Origin: Gammaproteobacteria bacterium
GTDB taxonomy: Bacteria; Pseudomonadota; Gammaproteobacteria; Pseudomonadales; Pseudomonadaceae
Assembly: GCA_018816095.1 (NCBI GenBank)
Contig: JAHIWP010000045.1
Location: forward strand, 20,987-84,986
Direction of reading: 5' to 3'
Length of the DNA: 64,000 nucleotides
A model generated the notes under the pieces. The model did no database searches. It was not told where the DNA came from and worked only from the letters and a program-made list of their open reading frames with translations. A program made the position numbers and the translations under genes. Position 1 is the first letter of the stretch; the number at the start of each line of letters is the position of its first letter. Below are positions 45,590 through 55,354 of the stretch, piece after piece.

Positions 45590-46345
45590 TTACAGGTAGT
45601 TGTTCAGAATATCGTCAACAAAGCCTTCGCTGCGCATCTTGTCCAACTCGGCTTGCAGTTTCTGCACCACTTCATCCGGCACCTCTTTGTTTAGCGCCAG
45701 ATACAGCTCGGCGCTGTCGAAGCGCAGAATAGTTTTCAGGCCGGAAATGCCTTCCTGCTTGGCCAGGTAACGGCCGGCAGGGTCGCCCGTGGCCCACAGG
45801 TCAATCTGGCCAGCCATCAGCTTCTTGGCATTTTCTGTATCACGCAAGGCCGTGACCGGCTCCAGGCCTTTTTCCGCCAGGTGCTGCGCAATGGCGTCGC
45901 CCTTGTAGGCACCTATCTGGTACTGCTTGGCGTCTTCCAGGCTGGTTAGGGTAATGGGGCTATCGGCCTTGCCAAGCAGCACCCAGTCATCGGGGCCAAT
46001 CGGCCCGACCCATTTAAACAGCGCCTCGCGGTCAGGCAGACGCGCGGTCACGAACACACCATAGCCGGGCTTTTCCAGCGCCAATTTGTAGATGCGATCC
46101 CAAGGGAAGCGCAGAGTCATGTTGTAGTGAATACCGGCACGTTTGAACATCTCACGGACAATATCCACCGCAATGCCATCAATATTGTCTTCTTGCGCAA
46201 AGTTCTTGCCGTTGATCGCCATGTTGTACGGCGGGAAGTTCTCGGTCAGCAGGACCATGCGGTAATTCGGGTCGATTTCCGCCCGAGCACTGCCCGCGAG
46301 CACCATAACAGTGCCGGCAAGAGCGGCGAGTAGTTGCTTCAACAT
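45590..46345 (-). CDS. Periplasmic amino-acid-type binding protein (SBP family 3), copy 2
   Basis: 251 residues, the same length as copy 1 and alignable throughout: MVLLTENFPPYNMAING, NIDGIAVDIVREMFKRAGI, RFPWDRIYKLAL, GQIDLWATGDPAGRYLA and the shared end ILNNYL. Signal peptide to about residue 22 (LAGTVMVLAGSARA). A tandem duplication of an orphan binding protein upstream of hisF; ligand unknown. A 137-base gap separates the two copies, so each may have its own promoter. Confidence 0.9.
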   Translation of the reverse strand: MLKQLLAALAGTVMVLAGSARAEIDPNYRMVLLTENFPPYNMAINGKNFAQEDNIDGIAVDIVREMFKRAGIHYNMTLRFPWDRIYKLALEKPGYGVFVTARLPDREALFKWVGPIGPDDWVLLGKADSPITLTSLEDAKQYQIGAYKGDAIAQHLAEKGLEPVTALRDTENAKKLMAGQIDLWATGDPAGRYLAKQEGISGLKTILRFDSAELYLALNKEVPDEVVQKLQAELDKMRSEGFVDDILNNYL

Positions 46346-46697
46346 GACGTCTCACTTCGTTAGTAGGCCGGAGCTGCAAACGTACTCGGCCAAGTTGGCT
46401 TAACCCCGCCTGCAATAAACCCAGGCACGGATACATATTCGCTTTGCGTGGATGGCGCCTCGCGCGCTTTAAGTGCTCATTTTGAGCACTGCTGCCGCAC
46501 ATCGCCAGAGGCCGGCGGCCAAGGCAAATAACTACAGCGAACCGCACGCAAACAGGCCGATTTTAGCGAGACAGTCGACATTTAGCTGTCGACTACCCCG
46601 CAGCAGTGGTCAGCAGGTCTGCCAACCACGCGGCTTAATGCACTGGAGCAGACGACAACTGCCGGCCTAGAGCCGAACGCAGCAAGCAGTTAGCGAC
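46346..46697. other. 352-base intergenic region with a perfect hairpin
   Basis: Contains AGTCGACA 46573-46580 and its inverse TGTCGACT 46587-46594 over a six-base loop. It lies downstream of the Stealth-type gene (on the - strand) and upstream of SBP copy 2, so it may end the former transcript, though no U-tract is present. No coding sequence seen. Confidence 0.5.
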
Positions 46698-47654
46698 TTA
46701 GGCATGCACCGAGGCAAGGCCACCTGCAGACTCAAAGTCACTTGGCCGAGGGAAAAGCTCTGAGCGTATCCGGTCTAGCTTGTCGCGCATTGTTGCGACG
46801 TCTGAGCGGTCGTCCGTTGTGTCGTTGATGCAGATGCACAGGTGACGCCCGAGCGAGTCCAGCAGCGATGCGACCCGGTCATGCTCAACATCATCGGTGA
46901 ACAGGTAGCGGCACTGTTCCCAACCAATATCGGCTCGGCCATGGGTTGCACACCAGTCGAGGTACAGGTTAGCCAGAATGCTCTGGCCAGTGCGGCGCCT
47001 GAATTTCTCCTGACGAACCTCATCGAAAATTTCGGGGTGCGCCGCTTCAAGCTCCATCATCCAGCTCTTACGAATGCCTTTGGGCGCGTGCTCAGGGATG
47101 AACGCGATGCTCGATGCGCCATAGGTTGTTTGCATCCAGTGCCGCGCGTTACTGGCATCGTTATGGCCCGACAGCTGCAGATCGGCATCACCGGTTGGGA
47201 TGGGCTCTCGGGTTAAAAACACCATCGCGCCAACCGCGCTGAAAAAGTCTGCGGGCTTAACAGGCCGGGTCAGCATTTGATCGTCGTTGAATGAAACGAA
47301 ATGCTCAGCCAAGTCGGGAATATGGTGCAGCGCCGACTCGATAGCCCGGGATGAGAATGTCGGCAGGTAGCGCGCATCCAGAATCTGCGAATGATCAACG
47401 ATGCGCAGCCGAGGGTGCTCCGCGATAAAGCTTGGCACTTGCTGATCGGTGACAATAAAGATGTTGCCGTCTATGCCCCAGAATTGTTCCATCGAGCGAA
47501 GCAAAAACAATAAATCGTCGTTATCTCGATAGCGTCCCTCGCCATTGGCAAAGGGCAGCAGGTCGCGCCGCGGTTCACCCGAGTGATATTCGCGTTTGGC
47601 CCGCCAATTAGCGTCACCTCCATCAACCCACGTGATAACGGCATCAACTTGCAT
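46698..47654 (-). CDS. Stealth-family sugar-phosphate transferase (capsule-type phosphotransferase)
   Basis: 318-residue soluble protein matching the Stealth family, which transfers hexose-1-phosphate in polysaccharide synthesis. Stealth CR1 is visible as the N-terminal VDAVITWVDGGDANWRAKR; CR2 as RYRDNDDLLFLLRSMEQFWGIDGNIFIVTDQQVPSF, LRIVDHSQIL, and FVSFNDDQMLTRPVKPADFF (the DD pair likely binding metal); CR3/CR4 are less clear. It stands alone between SBP genes and hisF, with no polysaccharide genes around. Two lines I counted are 53-55% GC against 62% in hisF, suggesting acquisition. Confidence 0.82.
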   Translation of the reverse strand: MQVDAVITWVDGGDANWRAKREYHSGEPRRDLLPFANGEGRYRDNDDLLFLLRSMEQFWGIDGNIFIVTDQQVPSFIAEHPRLRIVDHSQILDARYLPTFSSRAIESALHHIPDLAEHFVSFNDDQMLTRPVKPADFFSAVGAMVFLTREPIPTGDADLQLSGHNDASNARHWMQTTYGASSIAFIPEHAPKGIRKSWMMELEAAHPEIFDEVRQEKFRRRTGQSILANLYLDWCATHGRADIGWEQCRYLFTDDVEHDRVASLLDSLGRHLCICINDTTDDRSDVATMRDKLDRIRSELFPRPSDFESAGGLASVHA

Positions 47655-47772
47655 GTCTAATCCAGCTCTGATTCAGGGCAACTACAACAATCGTCATATG
47701 CGCACGGCTGAAAGTATGAAGCGCTGCACCCTGCGCACAAGGTAGCAGCGCTAGTGCCCTGCCAGCGGCGGC

Positions 47773-48543
47773 TTAACGTACGACGATGCCGCGGCTGGCC
47801 ATATAGGCCTTGGCTTCCGGCACGGTGTATTCGCCAAAATGGAAAATGCTCGCGGCCAGTACCGCAGCCGCCTTACCTTCGATAATGCCGTCGGCCATGT
47901 GCTGCAGGTTGCCAACGCCGCCGGAGGCAATTACCGGGATGCCAACCATCTCGCTAATGGCGCGGGTCACACCCAAGTCGTAGCCGCTCTTTACGCCGTC
48001 CTGATCCATGCTGGTCAGCAGGATCTCACCGGCGCCGAGGTCTTCCATTTTCTTCGCCCAGAGCACCGCATCCAAACCGGTCGGCTTGCGCCCGCCGTGG
48101 GTGAAGATCTCCCAGCGCGGGGTTTCACCCGGCTTAGAGACCCGCTTGGCATCAATCGCCACGACGATGCACTGCGAGCCGAAGCGCGAAGCGGCTTCGC
48201 CAACAAACTCCGGGGTGAACACCGCTGCCGTGTTGATCGAGACTTTATCGGCACCGGCATTCAGCAGGTTACGAATGTCCTGCACCGTGCGCACGCCGCC
48301 ACCGACGGTCAGCGGGATAAACACCTGGCTGGCCATGCGCTCGACGGTGTGCAGGGTGGTGTCGCGGCCGTCGACGCTGGCGGTGATGTCGAGGAAGGTA
48401 ATCTCGTCGGCACCTTGCTCGTCATAGCGCCGGGCGATTTCCACCGGGTCGCCAGCATCGCGGATGTTCTCGAACTGCACGCCCTTGACCACGCGACCGT
48501 TGTCGACGTCGAGACAGGGAATAATGCGTTTTGCCAGTGCCAT
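47773..48543 (-). CDS. hisF: Imidazole glycerol phosphate synthase, cyclase subunit HisF
   Basis: 256-residue TIM-barrel subunit that, with HisH, makes imidazole glycerol phosphate and AICAR from [26 protein letters not shown] carries catalytic Asp11, [40 protein letters not shown], and [15 protein letters not shown] follow with the second catalytic Asp in the central VVAIDAKRV strand. I start at ATG 48543; the frame reaches 48600 into the repeat. Last gene of the hisB-H-DUF2164-A-F series. Confidence 0.96.
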   Translation of the reverse strand: MALAKRIIPCLDVDNGRVVKGVQFENIRDAGDPVEIARRYDEQGADEITFLDITASVDGRDTTLHTVERMASQVFIPLTVGGGVRTVQDIRNLLNAGADKVSINTAAVFTPEFVGEAASRFGSQCIVVAIDAKRVSKPGETPRWEIFTHGGRKPTGLDAVLWAKKMEDLGAGEILLTSMDQDGVKSGYDLGVTRAISEMVGIPVIASGGVGNLQHMADGIIEGKAAAVLAASIFHFGEYTVPEAKAYMASRGIVVR

Positions 48544-48616
48544 AACGATGCTCTCGTTGGATGGGGCGGGCGGCGTTCCGCTGAGCGCAGCGATACCCAT
48601 AGATAAAGTGGTTGGC

Positions 48617-48648
48617 GATGGGTTACGCCGCTGCGCGGCTAACCCATC
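48617..48648. repeat. REP-like palindrome between hisA and hisF
   Basis: GATGGGTTA 48617-48625 is inverted at 48640-48648, and inside it GCCGC and GCGGC pair around TGC, so 32 bases fold into one near-perfect hairpin. The GGATGGGTTA...TAACCCATCC pattern is, as I recall, a repeat type frequent between genes in many pseudomonads. Confidence 0.65.
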
Positions 48649-48655
48649 CTACGGC

Positions 48656-49393
48656 TTAGCCCTTGAAGGAATCGCAGAAGGCTTGAGCTTCAGCCACATC
48701 CAGGGTGCCTTCATAGATAGCGCGGCCGGTGATCGCACCGATAATGCCAGGCGAGCGCGCCAGCAGCAGCTTCTCGATATCACTCAGGTTGTGGATGCCG
48801 CCCGAGGCGATCACCGGAATGCGGCTCGCCGCCGCCAGGGCCGCAGTGGCCTCGACGTTACAGCCCTGCATCATGCCGTCTTTGGCGATGTCGGTATAAA
48901 CGATGGCGCTCACACCGTCGGCCTCAAACCGCTTAGCCAAATCAGTGGCCTGCACGGTGGACACTTCGGCCCAGCCGTCGGTGGCGACGAAGCCGTCTTT
49001 GGCGTCGAGACCGACAATCACCTTGCCCGGGAAGGCTTTGCAGGCATCGGTGACGAACTGTGGATCTTTCACCGCCTTGGTGCCGATGATCACGTAGCTG
49101 ACCCCCGCACGCACGTAGTGCTCGATGGTTTCCAGTGTGCGGATGCCACCGCCAATCTGGATCGGCAGGTGCGGGTAACGCTTGGCGATGGCCGTCACCA
49201 CCTCACCATTAACCGGCTGACCTTCAAAGGCACCGTTGAGGTCGACCAGGTGCAGACGACGGCAACCGCCCTCCACCCACTTGGCGGCCATGCTCACCGG
49301 GTCATCGGAAAACACCGTGGAGTCTTCCATGCGGCCCTGGCGCAAGCGCACGCAGGCGCCGTCCTTCAAATCGATCGCGGGGATAATCAGCAT
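48656..49393 (-). CDS. hisA: ProFAR isomerase HisA
   Basis: 245-residue TIM-barrel isomerase: converts ProFAR to [25 protein letters not shown] with catalytic Asp8, [51 protein letters not shown] and [16 protein letters not shown] are all present, and homology with HisF is evident. DUF2164 lies 36 bases upstream and hisF 112 bases downstream, with a REP-like hairpin in between. Confidence 0.96.
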   Translation of the reverse strand: MLIIPAIDLKDGACVRLRQGRMEDSTVFSDDPVSMAAKWVEGGCRRLHLVDLNGAFEGQPVNGEVVTAIAKRYPHLPIQIGGGIRTLETIEHYVRAGVSYVIIGTKAVKDPQFVTDACKAFPGKVIVGLDAKDGFVATDGWAEVSTVQATDLAKRFEADGVSAIVYTDIAKDGMMQGCNVEATAALAAASRIPVIASGGIHNLSDIEKLLLARSPGIIGAITGRAIYEGTLDVAEAQAFCDSFKG

Positions 49394-49429
49394 CGGTTGA
49401 ACCTGCTCAAGTCGTGTGAATTCGGTGGG

Positions 49430-49690
49430 TCAGCTCTTTTCGAGTGCCCAGAGGTCGCTTTCGATGCTCTCGAACCGTTCTTTCAGGTGAGTCTGCACAT
49501 CGAAAATCGCCCGATTGTAATAATGCGGCGCAATTTCTCGGCTAAACAGTTCGAGTATTTCAGCCACCTCGAAACTGCCCAGCTCCAGCTCAAAACGCTC
49601 AGCCATAAAGCGCTTGAGTACCTGGCAGGCGTCACGCTCCTGCTCGGTGCTCAAGGTCATGATTGGCGGCTTAAGCTTGGCCCTGGCCAT
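49430..49690 (-). CDS. DUF2164 small protein inside the his cluster
   Basis: 86-residue helical protein of family DUF2164, starting MARAKLKPPIMTLSTEQERDACQVLKRFMAERF and containing FEVAEILELFSREIAPHYYNRAIFDVQTHLKERFESIESDLWALE. No function is known. Its ATG directly abuts the hisH stop (49691), so it is translated with hisH. This placement between hisH and hisA is characteristic of pseudomonads but the link to histidine synthesis is untested. Confidence 0.9.
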   Translation of the reverse strand: MARAKLKPPIMTLSTEQERDACQVLKRFMAERFELELGSFEVAEILELFSREIAPHYYNRAIFDVQTHLKERFESIESDLWALEKS

Positions 49691-50329
49691 TTACCAGCGA
49701 CCATCCCAGGCGGCGAAGTTCTGCAGCAACTGCAGGCCATGGGTGTGGCTCTTTTCCGGGTGAAACTGCACGGCAAAACGCGAGCCGTCGGCCAGCGCCG
49801 CGGCGAAATCCTTGCCGTAATGCCCGCGCCCGACCACCTGCTTGGGGTTGCCGGCTTCGATGTAGTAACTGTGCACGAAGTAGAAGCGCGCCAGGTCCGG
49901 GATGTTGTGCCACAGCGGGTGTTTCACCGCCTGCGCCACTTCATTCCAGCCCATGTGCGGGACCTTCAACGGCTCGCCATCCTCAACCATGTCCTTGCCG
50001 AAGAAACGCACCTTGCCGGGAAACAGGCCGATGCAATCAACGCCGGCGTTCTCCTCGCTGTGCTCCAGCAAGGCTTGCATGCCTACGCAAATGCCGAGAA
50101 ACGGCCGATCCGCGCTGACTTCACGCACCAGGCTGTCGAAGCCCAGCCGCTTGATCTCGGCCATGCAGTCGCGGATCGCGCCCACGCCGGGGAACACCAC
50201 GCGATCCGCCTCACGAATCACTGCGGCATCGCTGGTGACCAGCACCTTGCCGGCCCCAACATGCTCAAGCGCCTTGGCCACCGAGTGCAAGTTGCCCATG
50301 CCGTAGTCGATGACGGCAACCGTTTGCAT
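49691..50329 (-). CDS. hisH: Imidazole glycerol phosphate synthase, glutaminase subunit HisH
   Basis: 212-residue class I glutamine amidotransferase feeding ammonia to His[19 protein letters not shown] at the start, oxyanion [10 protein letters not shown], nucleophile Cys in [18 protein letters not shown], and the His/Glu of [18 protein letters not shown]. Its ATG overlaps the hisB stop by one base. The DUF2164 gene follows without a gap. Confidence 0.96.
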   Translation of the reverse strand: MQTVAVIDYGMGNLHSVAKALEHVGAGKVLVTSDAAVIREADRVVFPGVGAIRDCMAEIKRLGFDSLVREVSADRPFLGICVGMQALLEHSEENAGVDCIGLFPGKVRFFGKDMVEDGEPLKVPHMGWNEVAQAVKHPLWHNIPDLARFYFVHSYYIEAGNPKQVVGRGHYGKDFAAALADGSRFAVQFHPEKSHTHGLQLLQNFAAWDGRW

Positions 50330-50922
50330 CAGAGCACGCCCTTGGTCGACGGCATTTGCCCGGCCATGCGTGGGTCCAGCTCAACCGCCATGCGCAGCGC
50401 GCGACCGAAGGCTTTGAACACCGTCTCGATCTGGTGGTGGGTGTTGGTGCCACGCAGGTTATCGATGTGCACGCTGACCAGCGCGTGGTTAACGAAACCC
50501 TGGAAGAATTCCTGGAACAAGTCGACATCGAAGCCGCCCACCACTGCACGGGTGAACGGTACGTGCATCTGCAGGCCCGGACGGCCGGAGAAGTCGATCA
50601 CCACGCGTGACAGCGCTTCATCCAGCGGCACGTAGGAATGGCCGTAGCGGGTCATGCCTTTTTTGTCGCCGATGGCCTTGGTGAACGCCTGGCCGAGGGT
50701 GATACCCACGTCTTCCACGGTGTGGTGGTCGTCGATATGCAGGTCGCCCTTGCACTGGATATCCAGGTCGATCAGGCCATGCCGGGCAATCTGATCAAGC
50801 ATGTGTTCAAGGAACGGCACGCCAATATCAAACTTGGCTTTGCCCGTACCATCCAGGTTGATCGAGACCTTGATTTGGGTCTCCAGGGTATTGCGCTCGA
50901 CAGATGCCGTACGCTCGATCAT
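50329..50922 (-). CDS. hisB: Imidazoleglycerol-phosphate dehydratase HisB
   Basis: 197-residue monofunctional dehydratase. Metal-binding motifs [61 protein letters not shown], and [30 protein letters not shown]. No phosphatase domain is fused, unlike the enterobacterial enzyme. I start at ATG 50922 ([17 protein letters not shown]), six bases after GGAG; the frame is open to 51009. First gene of this his cluster. Confidence 0.96.
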   Translation of the reverse strand: MIERTASVERNTLETQIKVSINLDGTGKAKFDIGVPFLEHMLDQIARHGLIDLDIQCKGDLHIDDHHTVEDVGITLGQAFTKAIGDKKGMTRYGHSYVPLDEALSRVVIDFSGRPGLQMHVPFTRAVVGGFDVDLFQEFFQGFVNHALVSVHIDNLRGTNTHHQIETVFKAFGRALRMAVELDPRMAGQMPSTKGVL

Positions 50923-51008
50923 CACCAGCTCCACAAAGTCGTTGTGCCAAAGGGCGGCCATTATAGGCCGATAAGCACACAACCTTGAAGCAAGGCCCGC
51001 AGATAGCA

Positions 51009-51046
51009 AAAATCCCGCTGACGAACACAGCCGCCAGCGGGATTTT
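51009..51046 (-). terminator. Intrinsic terminator of the OFA transporter gene
   Basis: AAAATCCCGCTG 51009-51020 pairs with CAGCGGGATTTT 51035-51046 over a 14-base loop. Read on the - strand it follows the transporter stop by 17 bases and ends in a U-run; hisB starts 87 bases further. Confidence 0.85.
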
Positions 51047-51063
51047 GCGGTGCTACGCGCGAC

Positions 51064-52725
51064 TTACTGGAACAGCGTCGCGGTCTTTTGCAGGGTGATC
51101 CAGATGCCCCATGCCAGCGGCAGCCCGACAACCAGCCAGGCGGCAATGGCCAGCGGCTTGGACGCCGGATCGGCCGACCATTCCAGCACAGCCACTTCAC
51201 CGCGCTTGGCGTCATGGCTCAGCGCACGCTCGGCAGCCAGTTCGGTTTCGCTCATGAAGTACTTGTCCGCCACCGGGCGCACCAACAGGTTGCAAATAAA
51301 GCCCAGCACCAGCAGGCCGGCAAGGATGTACAGGGTGATGTCATAGGCCGCTGCGCGCTCGACGCCAATGCTCAACTGATACTCACGCAGGTAGTTGACC
51401 AGCACCGGCCCCAGCACCCCAGCTGCCGCCCAGGCGGTGAGCAAGCGACCGTGAATAGCGCCGACCATCTGCGTACCGAACAAGTCGGCCAGGTAGGCCG
51501 GCACCGTGGCAAAGCCACCGCCATACATCGACAGGATGATGCCGAACGCCAGCACGAACAGCGCCAAGCTGCCCAACTGCCCCAGCAGCGGCACGGCGGC
51601 ATAGAGCGCAAAGCCCAGGCCGAAGAACACGAAGTAGGTGGCTTTACGGCCGATAAAGTCCGAGCAAGAGGCCCAGAAGAAGCGGCCACCGATGTTGAAT
51701 AGGCTGAGCAGGCCGGTGAAGCCGGCTGCAATGGCCGCAATCTGCCCCAACTGCACGGCGCTCAGCTCGTTAAACGACAGCTCATTACCCAGCAACTGCC
51801 CGGCAAACACTTCCTGCAACAGCGGTGACGCCATGCCGATAATGCCGATGCCCGCCGATACGTTAAGGCACAGCACCGCCCAGACCAGACGAAACTGCGG
51901 GGTTTTCCAGGCAACGCTGACGTGCACGTGGCGATTGGTGATCATGCTGTTACCCGCCTTAGCCGCAGGCGCCGTCCAGCCGGCCGGTTTCCAACCAGTA
52001 GGCGGCACACGGTAGGCCAGCGCGCCGCCGACCATAAAGACGAAGTAGATGATCGCCATGACCACGAAGCTCTGCCATACGCCAACGCCCGTGTCGCTGG
52101 CGAAGTGGCTCATCAGCTCAGCCGCTAACGGCGCACCCACCATCGCCCCGCCGCCGAAGCCCATGATCGCCATACCGGTGGCCATGCCGCGCTTGTCCGG
52201 GAACCACTTGATCAGCGTCGACACCGGCGAGATATAGCCCAGACCCAGACCAATACCACCGATCACCCCGGACCCCAGCCACAGCAACCAGATTTGGTGA
52301 TGGTAGATACCCAGCGCGGAAATCAGCAGGCCACCGCACCAGCACATAGCCGATACCAAACCAGCCTTACGCGGGCCGGCATGCTCCAACCAACCACCCC
52401 AAACGGCCGCAGAACAGCCGAGAAAAACGAAGAACAGCGTATAGATCCAGCCCAGCATGGAAATCTGCCAGTCGCAGTTGCTGGCAAAAATCTGCTCAAA
52501 GAAGCCAATATCCGCCGCACAAGCCAGCGGCGCATCGATACCGACAGCCTTTGACAGCGGTAACCAGAAGACCGAAAAACCATAAGCCATACCAATACAT
52601 AAATGGATGGCCAATGCGGCTGGCGGCACCAGCCAGCGGTTGAAACCCGGCGTCGCGATGATGCGTTCCTTAGACAGAAAGGCAGGCGCAGCCGAAGCGC
52701 CGTCTAGGACGAGAGCGTCAGTCAT
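51064..52725 (-). CDS. MFS transporter, oxalate/formate antiporter (OFA) family
   Basis: 553-residue, about 12-helix major-facilitator protein. OFA traits: the first helix MAYGFSVFWLPLSKAVG, the loop WGGWLEHAGPRKAG, GIGLGLGYISPVSTLIKWFPDKRGMATGMAIMGFGGGAM, and LFNIGGRFFWASCSDFIGRKATY. A large loop between helices 1 and 2 (APLACAADIGFFEQIFASNCDWQ) and the length exceed typical members. OFA proteins carry small carboxylates; the substrate here is not determinable. The gene is separate from hisB, with a terminator between. Confidence 0.88.
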   Translation of the reverse strand: MTDALVLDGASAAPAFLSKERIIATPGFNRWLVPPAALAIHLCIGMAYGFSVFWLPLSKAVGIDAPLACAADIGFFEQIFASNCDWQISMLGWIYTLFFVFLGCSAAVWGGWLEHAGPRKAGLVSAMCWCGGLLISALGIYHHQIWLLWLGSGVIGGIGLGLGYISPVSTLIKWFPDKRGMATGMAIMGFGGGAMVGAPLAAELMSHFASDTGVGVWQSFVVMAIIYFVFMVGGALAYRVPPTGWKPAGWTAPAAKAGNSMITNRHVHVSVAWKTPQFRLVWAVLCLNVSAGIGIIGMASPLLQEVFAGQLLGNELSFNELSAVQLGQIAAIAAGFTGLLSLFNIGGRFFWASCSDFIGRKATYFVFFGLGFALYAAVPLLGQLGSLALFVLAFGIILSMYGGGFATVPAYLADLFGTQMVGAIHGRLLTAWAAAGVLGPVLVNYLREYQLSIGVERAAAYDITLYILAGLLVLGFICNLLVRPVADKYFMSETELAAERALSHDAKRGEVAVLEWSADPASKPLAIAAWLVVGLPLAWGIWITLQKTATLFQ

Positions 52726-53128
52726 AGCAATGTTCTCTTCTTATAATGTGCAGGCAAGGCACTGGGCTTTAACGCGGGCAGAATAGCTCGCGCAGCGGCG
52801 AGACTAGCATTGCAGCGATACGCCTCGGACACATGGCGCATTATTCATTAGTCGTATAGCAACTGCCAGGCAACGACGACTCGCTAACAGTACGCACGCC
52901 GCAGGGAACCGGCCGCCAACCTGCCTATCCAAGTGCCACAGCAGAACGCCCAGCAATGCGCCACAGCCTGCTTGCTAACGCTCAACGCCTTGGCGCAGCG
53001 GTAAAAGCCGCTTGCAAAAAACGCCAGGCAAACGCAAGTGTCGGCGGCCCGGACAAAAACACTGCCGCTATACTGACCGGCTTAAATTGCTGCTCTTCAC
53101 TCTTCAGCTTCGAAACAAGGATTCGCAC
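52726..53128. other. 403-base intergenic region, divergent promoters
   Basis: Lies between the - strand OFA gene and the + strand AsmA-like gene. Locally AT-richer near 52740-52750 (TATAAT at 52743-52748 but with no good partner box). No CDS or RNA gene recognised. Confidence 0.5.
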
Positions 53129-55354
53129 ATGAAAGCGCTCGGCAAAATCATCGGCCTGTTTTTTCTAGGGCTCTTGCTGATCATCGTGGCGCTGGGCTTC
53201 GCCCTCACCCACCTGTTCGATCCCAACGATTACAAAGACGAAATCCGCCAACTGGCCCGCGACAAGGCCAATCTGGAGCTAACCCTCAAGGGCGATATCG
53301 GCTGGAGCCTGTTCCCCTGGCTCGGCCTGGAGCTGACCGACGCCAGCCTCGCCAGCCTCAGCACCCCAGAGCAACCCTTTGCCGACCTGCGCCTGCTTGG
53401 CCTGTCGGTGCGCGTACTGCCGCTGCTGCGCAAAGAAGTGCAGATGAGCGATATCCGCATCGACGGCCTCAACCTCAATCTACAGCGCGACGAAAAAGGC
53501 CACAGCAACTGGGAAGATGTCGGCAAACCGAAAACCGCCGCAACCACACCTGACGCCGCGACGGGCGACAGCGCACCACCTGCAAGCGCAACACCTGAAG
53601 CAGAAAATAACAGCCAGCCACTAAAACTGGATATCGACAGCCTGATCGTCAACAGCGCCCGCATCGACTACCGCGACGCACAGAAGGGCCAACAATTCAG
53701 CGCCGAAAGCATCCAGCTGACCACCGGGGCCATCCGTGAGGGCGCTGGCATACCCGTCAAGCTCAGCGCCTTCTTTGGCCTCAACAAGCCGGTATTGCGC
53801 GCCCGCAGTGAACTGCAGGGCGAACTGCGTTTCGACCGGGCGCTCAAGCGCTACCAGCTGGAAGATGCCAAGTTCTCCGGCGAAGTCTCCGGCGAACCCT
53901 TTGACGGTCAAACGCTGACCTACTCCGCCCAAGGCCAACTGCTGGTTGACCTGGCCGCTCAGGTCGCCGAATGGAACGGCCTGAAACTGTCCGCCAATCA
54001 GCTGCGCGCCCTCGGCGAGCTAAAAGTGCGCGACCTCGACACCCAGCCAAAACTCAGCGGCGGGCTGTCCATCGCCCCGCTCAACCTGCGCGAATTCCTC
54101 ACCACCATCGGCCAGAAACTGCCGCCGATGAACGATGAGAAAACCCTCAGCCAATTCGAACTGGTCACCCGCCTCAGCGGCACCGCCAACAGCCTGACCC
54201 TCGAAGACCTCAAGCTAACCCTCGACGACAGCCATTTCAGCGGCCAGCTGGCGATTGCCGACTTCGCCAAGCAAGCCCTGCGCATGCAACTCAAAGGCGA
54301 CCAACTGAACCTCGACCGCTACCTGCCAGCACCGGCCAAAGACGCCAAAGACGCCGGCGCTGCGCGCCAGGCCGAAGTTAAAGCCAGTGTTGCCAGTGCC
54401 GGTGAAAGCGGCAGCACACCACTGCCCGACGCGCCGACGCAGCATGCCTGGAGCAGCAGCGAAATCCTGCCGATCGCCGCCTTGCGCAAGCTCGATGCAC
54501 AGCTCGATCTCGACCTAGACCAGTTCACCGTGCAGCAACAAGCCATCAGCAACTTCAGCGCCAAAGCGCAGGCCAAAGCCGGCTTGCTGACCCTTGAAAA
54601 CGCACGCGGCAGCATTGGTAACGGTAGTTTCGACGCCAAAGCCAGCATCGACGCAAGACCTGCCACGCCGCTGCTCAGTGTGCAAAAGAACCTGCGCGGC
54701 ATTCAGATCGAACCCTTCCTGAAAAAGCCCGACCAGCCTTCCCCCGTCAAAGGCCTGCTCGACCTCAACGCCACCCTCAGCACCAGCGGCAACAGCCAGC
54801 GCGCCTGGGTGGACGGACTCAACGGCGACGCCAGCTTCCTGCTCAATGACGGCGTGCTGGTCGACGCCAATCTGGAACAGCAGCTGTGCCGCGGCATCGC
54901 CACCCTCAACCGTAAGGCCCTAAGCAGTGACCCGCGCGGCAAAGACACGCCCTTCGAAACCCTGCAAGGCAGCCTGACCGTGCGTAATGGCGTGGCCCAC
55001 AACCCAGACCTCAAGGCGCGCATCCCAGGCTTGGCGGTCAGCGGTAATGGTGATGTGGACCTGCGCATCCTCGGCCTCGATTACCGCGTTGGCATCACCA
55101 TTACCGGTGATCAGCGCGAGATGCCCGATCCGGCCTGCCAGGTCAACGAACGCTATGTCGGCATCGAATGGCCCGTGCGCTGCCGTGGCCCGTTGGAAAT
55201 GGGCGGCAAGGCCTGTCGCCTGGATCAGGACGGCCTGGGTAAGGTCGCCGCGAAACTGGCCGGCAACAAGCTCAACGAGAAGATCGAAGAAAAACTCGGT
55301 GACAAGGTCAGCCCCGAGCTGAAAGATGCACTCAAGGGCCTGTTCAACCGATGA
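53129..55354 (+). CDS. AsmA-family envelope protein
   Basis: 741-residue protein with an N-terminal membrane helix (about 5-28, [25 protein letters not shown]) and a long periplasmic AsmA-like beta-groove: [54 protein letters not shown] is the family core, and the C-terminal [28 protein letters not shown] and [14 protein letters not shown] end it. An Ala/Pro/Gln-rich linker (about 125-165) separates the parts. AsmA/YhdP/TamB proteins move phospholipids to the outer membrane. Start ATG 53129 behind AAGG; the frame runs to 53012. Overlaps mutY by four bases. Confidence 0.92.
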   Translation: MKALGKIIGLFFLGLLLIIVALGFALTHLFDPNDYKDEIRQLARDKANLELTLKGDIGWSLFPWLGLELTDASLASLSTPEQPFADLRLLGLSVRVLPLLRKEVQMSDIRIDGLNLNLQRDEKGHSNWEDVGKPKTAATTPDAATGDSAPPASATPEAENNSQPLKLDIDSLIVNSARIDYRDAQKGQQFSAESIQLTTGAIREGAGIPVKLSAFFGLNKPVLRARSELQGELRFDRALKRYQLEDAKFSGEVSGEPFDGQTLTYSAQGQLLVDLAAQVAEWNGLKLSANQLRALGELKVRDLDTQPKLSGGLSIAPLNLREFLTTIGQKLPPMNDEKTLSQFELVTRLSGTANSLTLEDLKLTLDDSHFSGQLAIADFAKQALRMQLKGDQLNLDRYLPAPAKDAKDAGAARQAEVKASVASAGESGSTPLPDAPTQHAWSSSEILPIAALRKLDAQLDLDLDQFTVQQQAISNFSAKAQAKAGLLTLENARGSIGNGSFDAKASIDARPATPLLSVQKNLRGIQIEPFLKKPDQPSPVKGLLDLNATLSTSGNSQRAWVDGLNGDASFLLNDGVLVDANLEQQLCRGIATLNRKALSSDPRGKDTPFETLQGSLTVRNGVAHNPDLKARIPGLAVSGNGDVDLRILGLDYRVGITITGDQREMPDPACQVNERYVGIEWPVRCRGPLEMGGKACRLDQDGLGKVAAKLAGNKLNEKIEEKLGDKVSPELKDALKGLFNR

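Noticed and set aside
48464-50635. 723-codon open frame antisense to hisF-hisA-hisH-hisB
   Set aside because: It spans five well-identified genes on the other strand and their gaps; a product of codon bias.
52743-52748. Isolated TATAAT upstream of the OFA gene
   Set aside because: No -35 partner at the right spacing on either strand.
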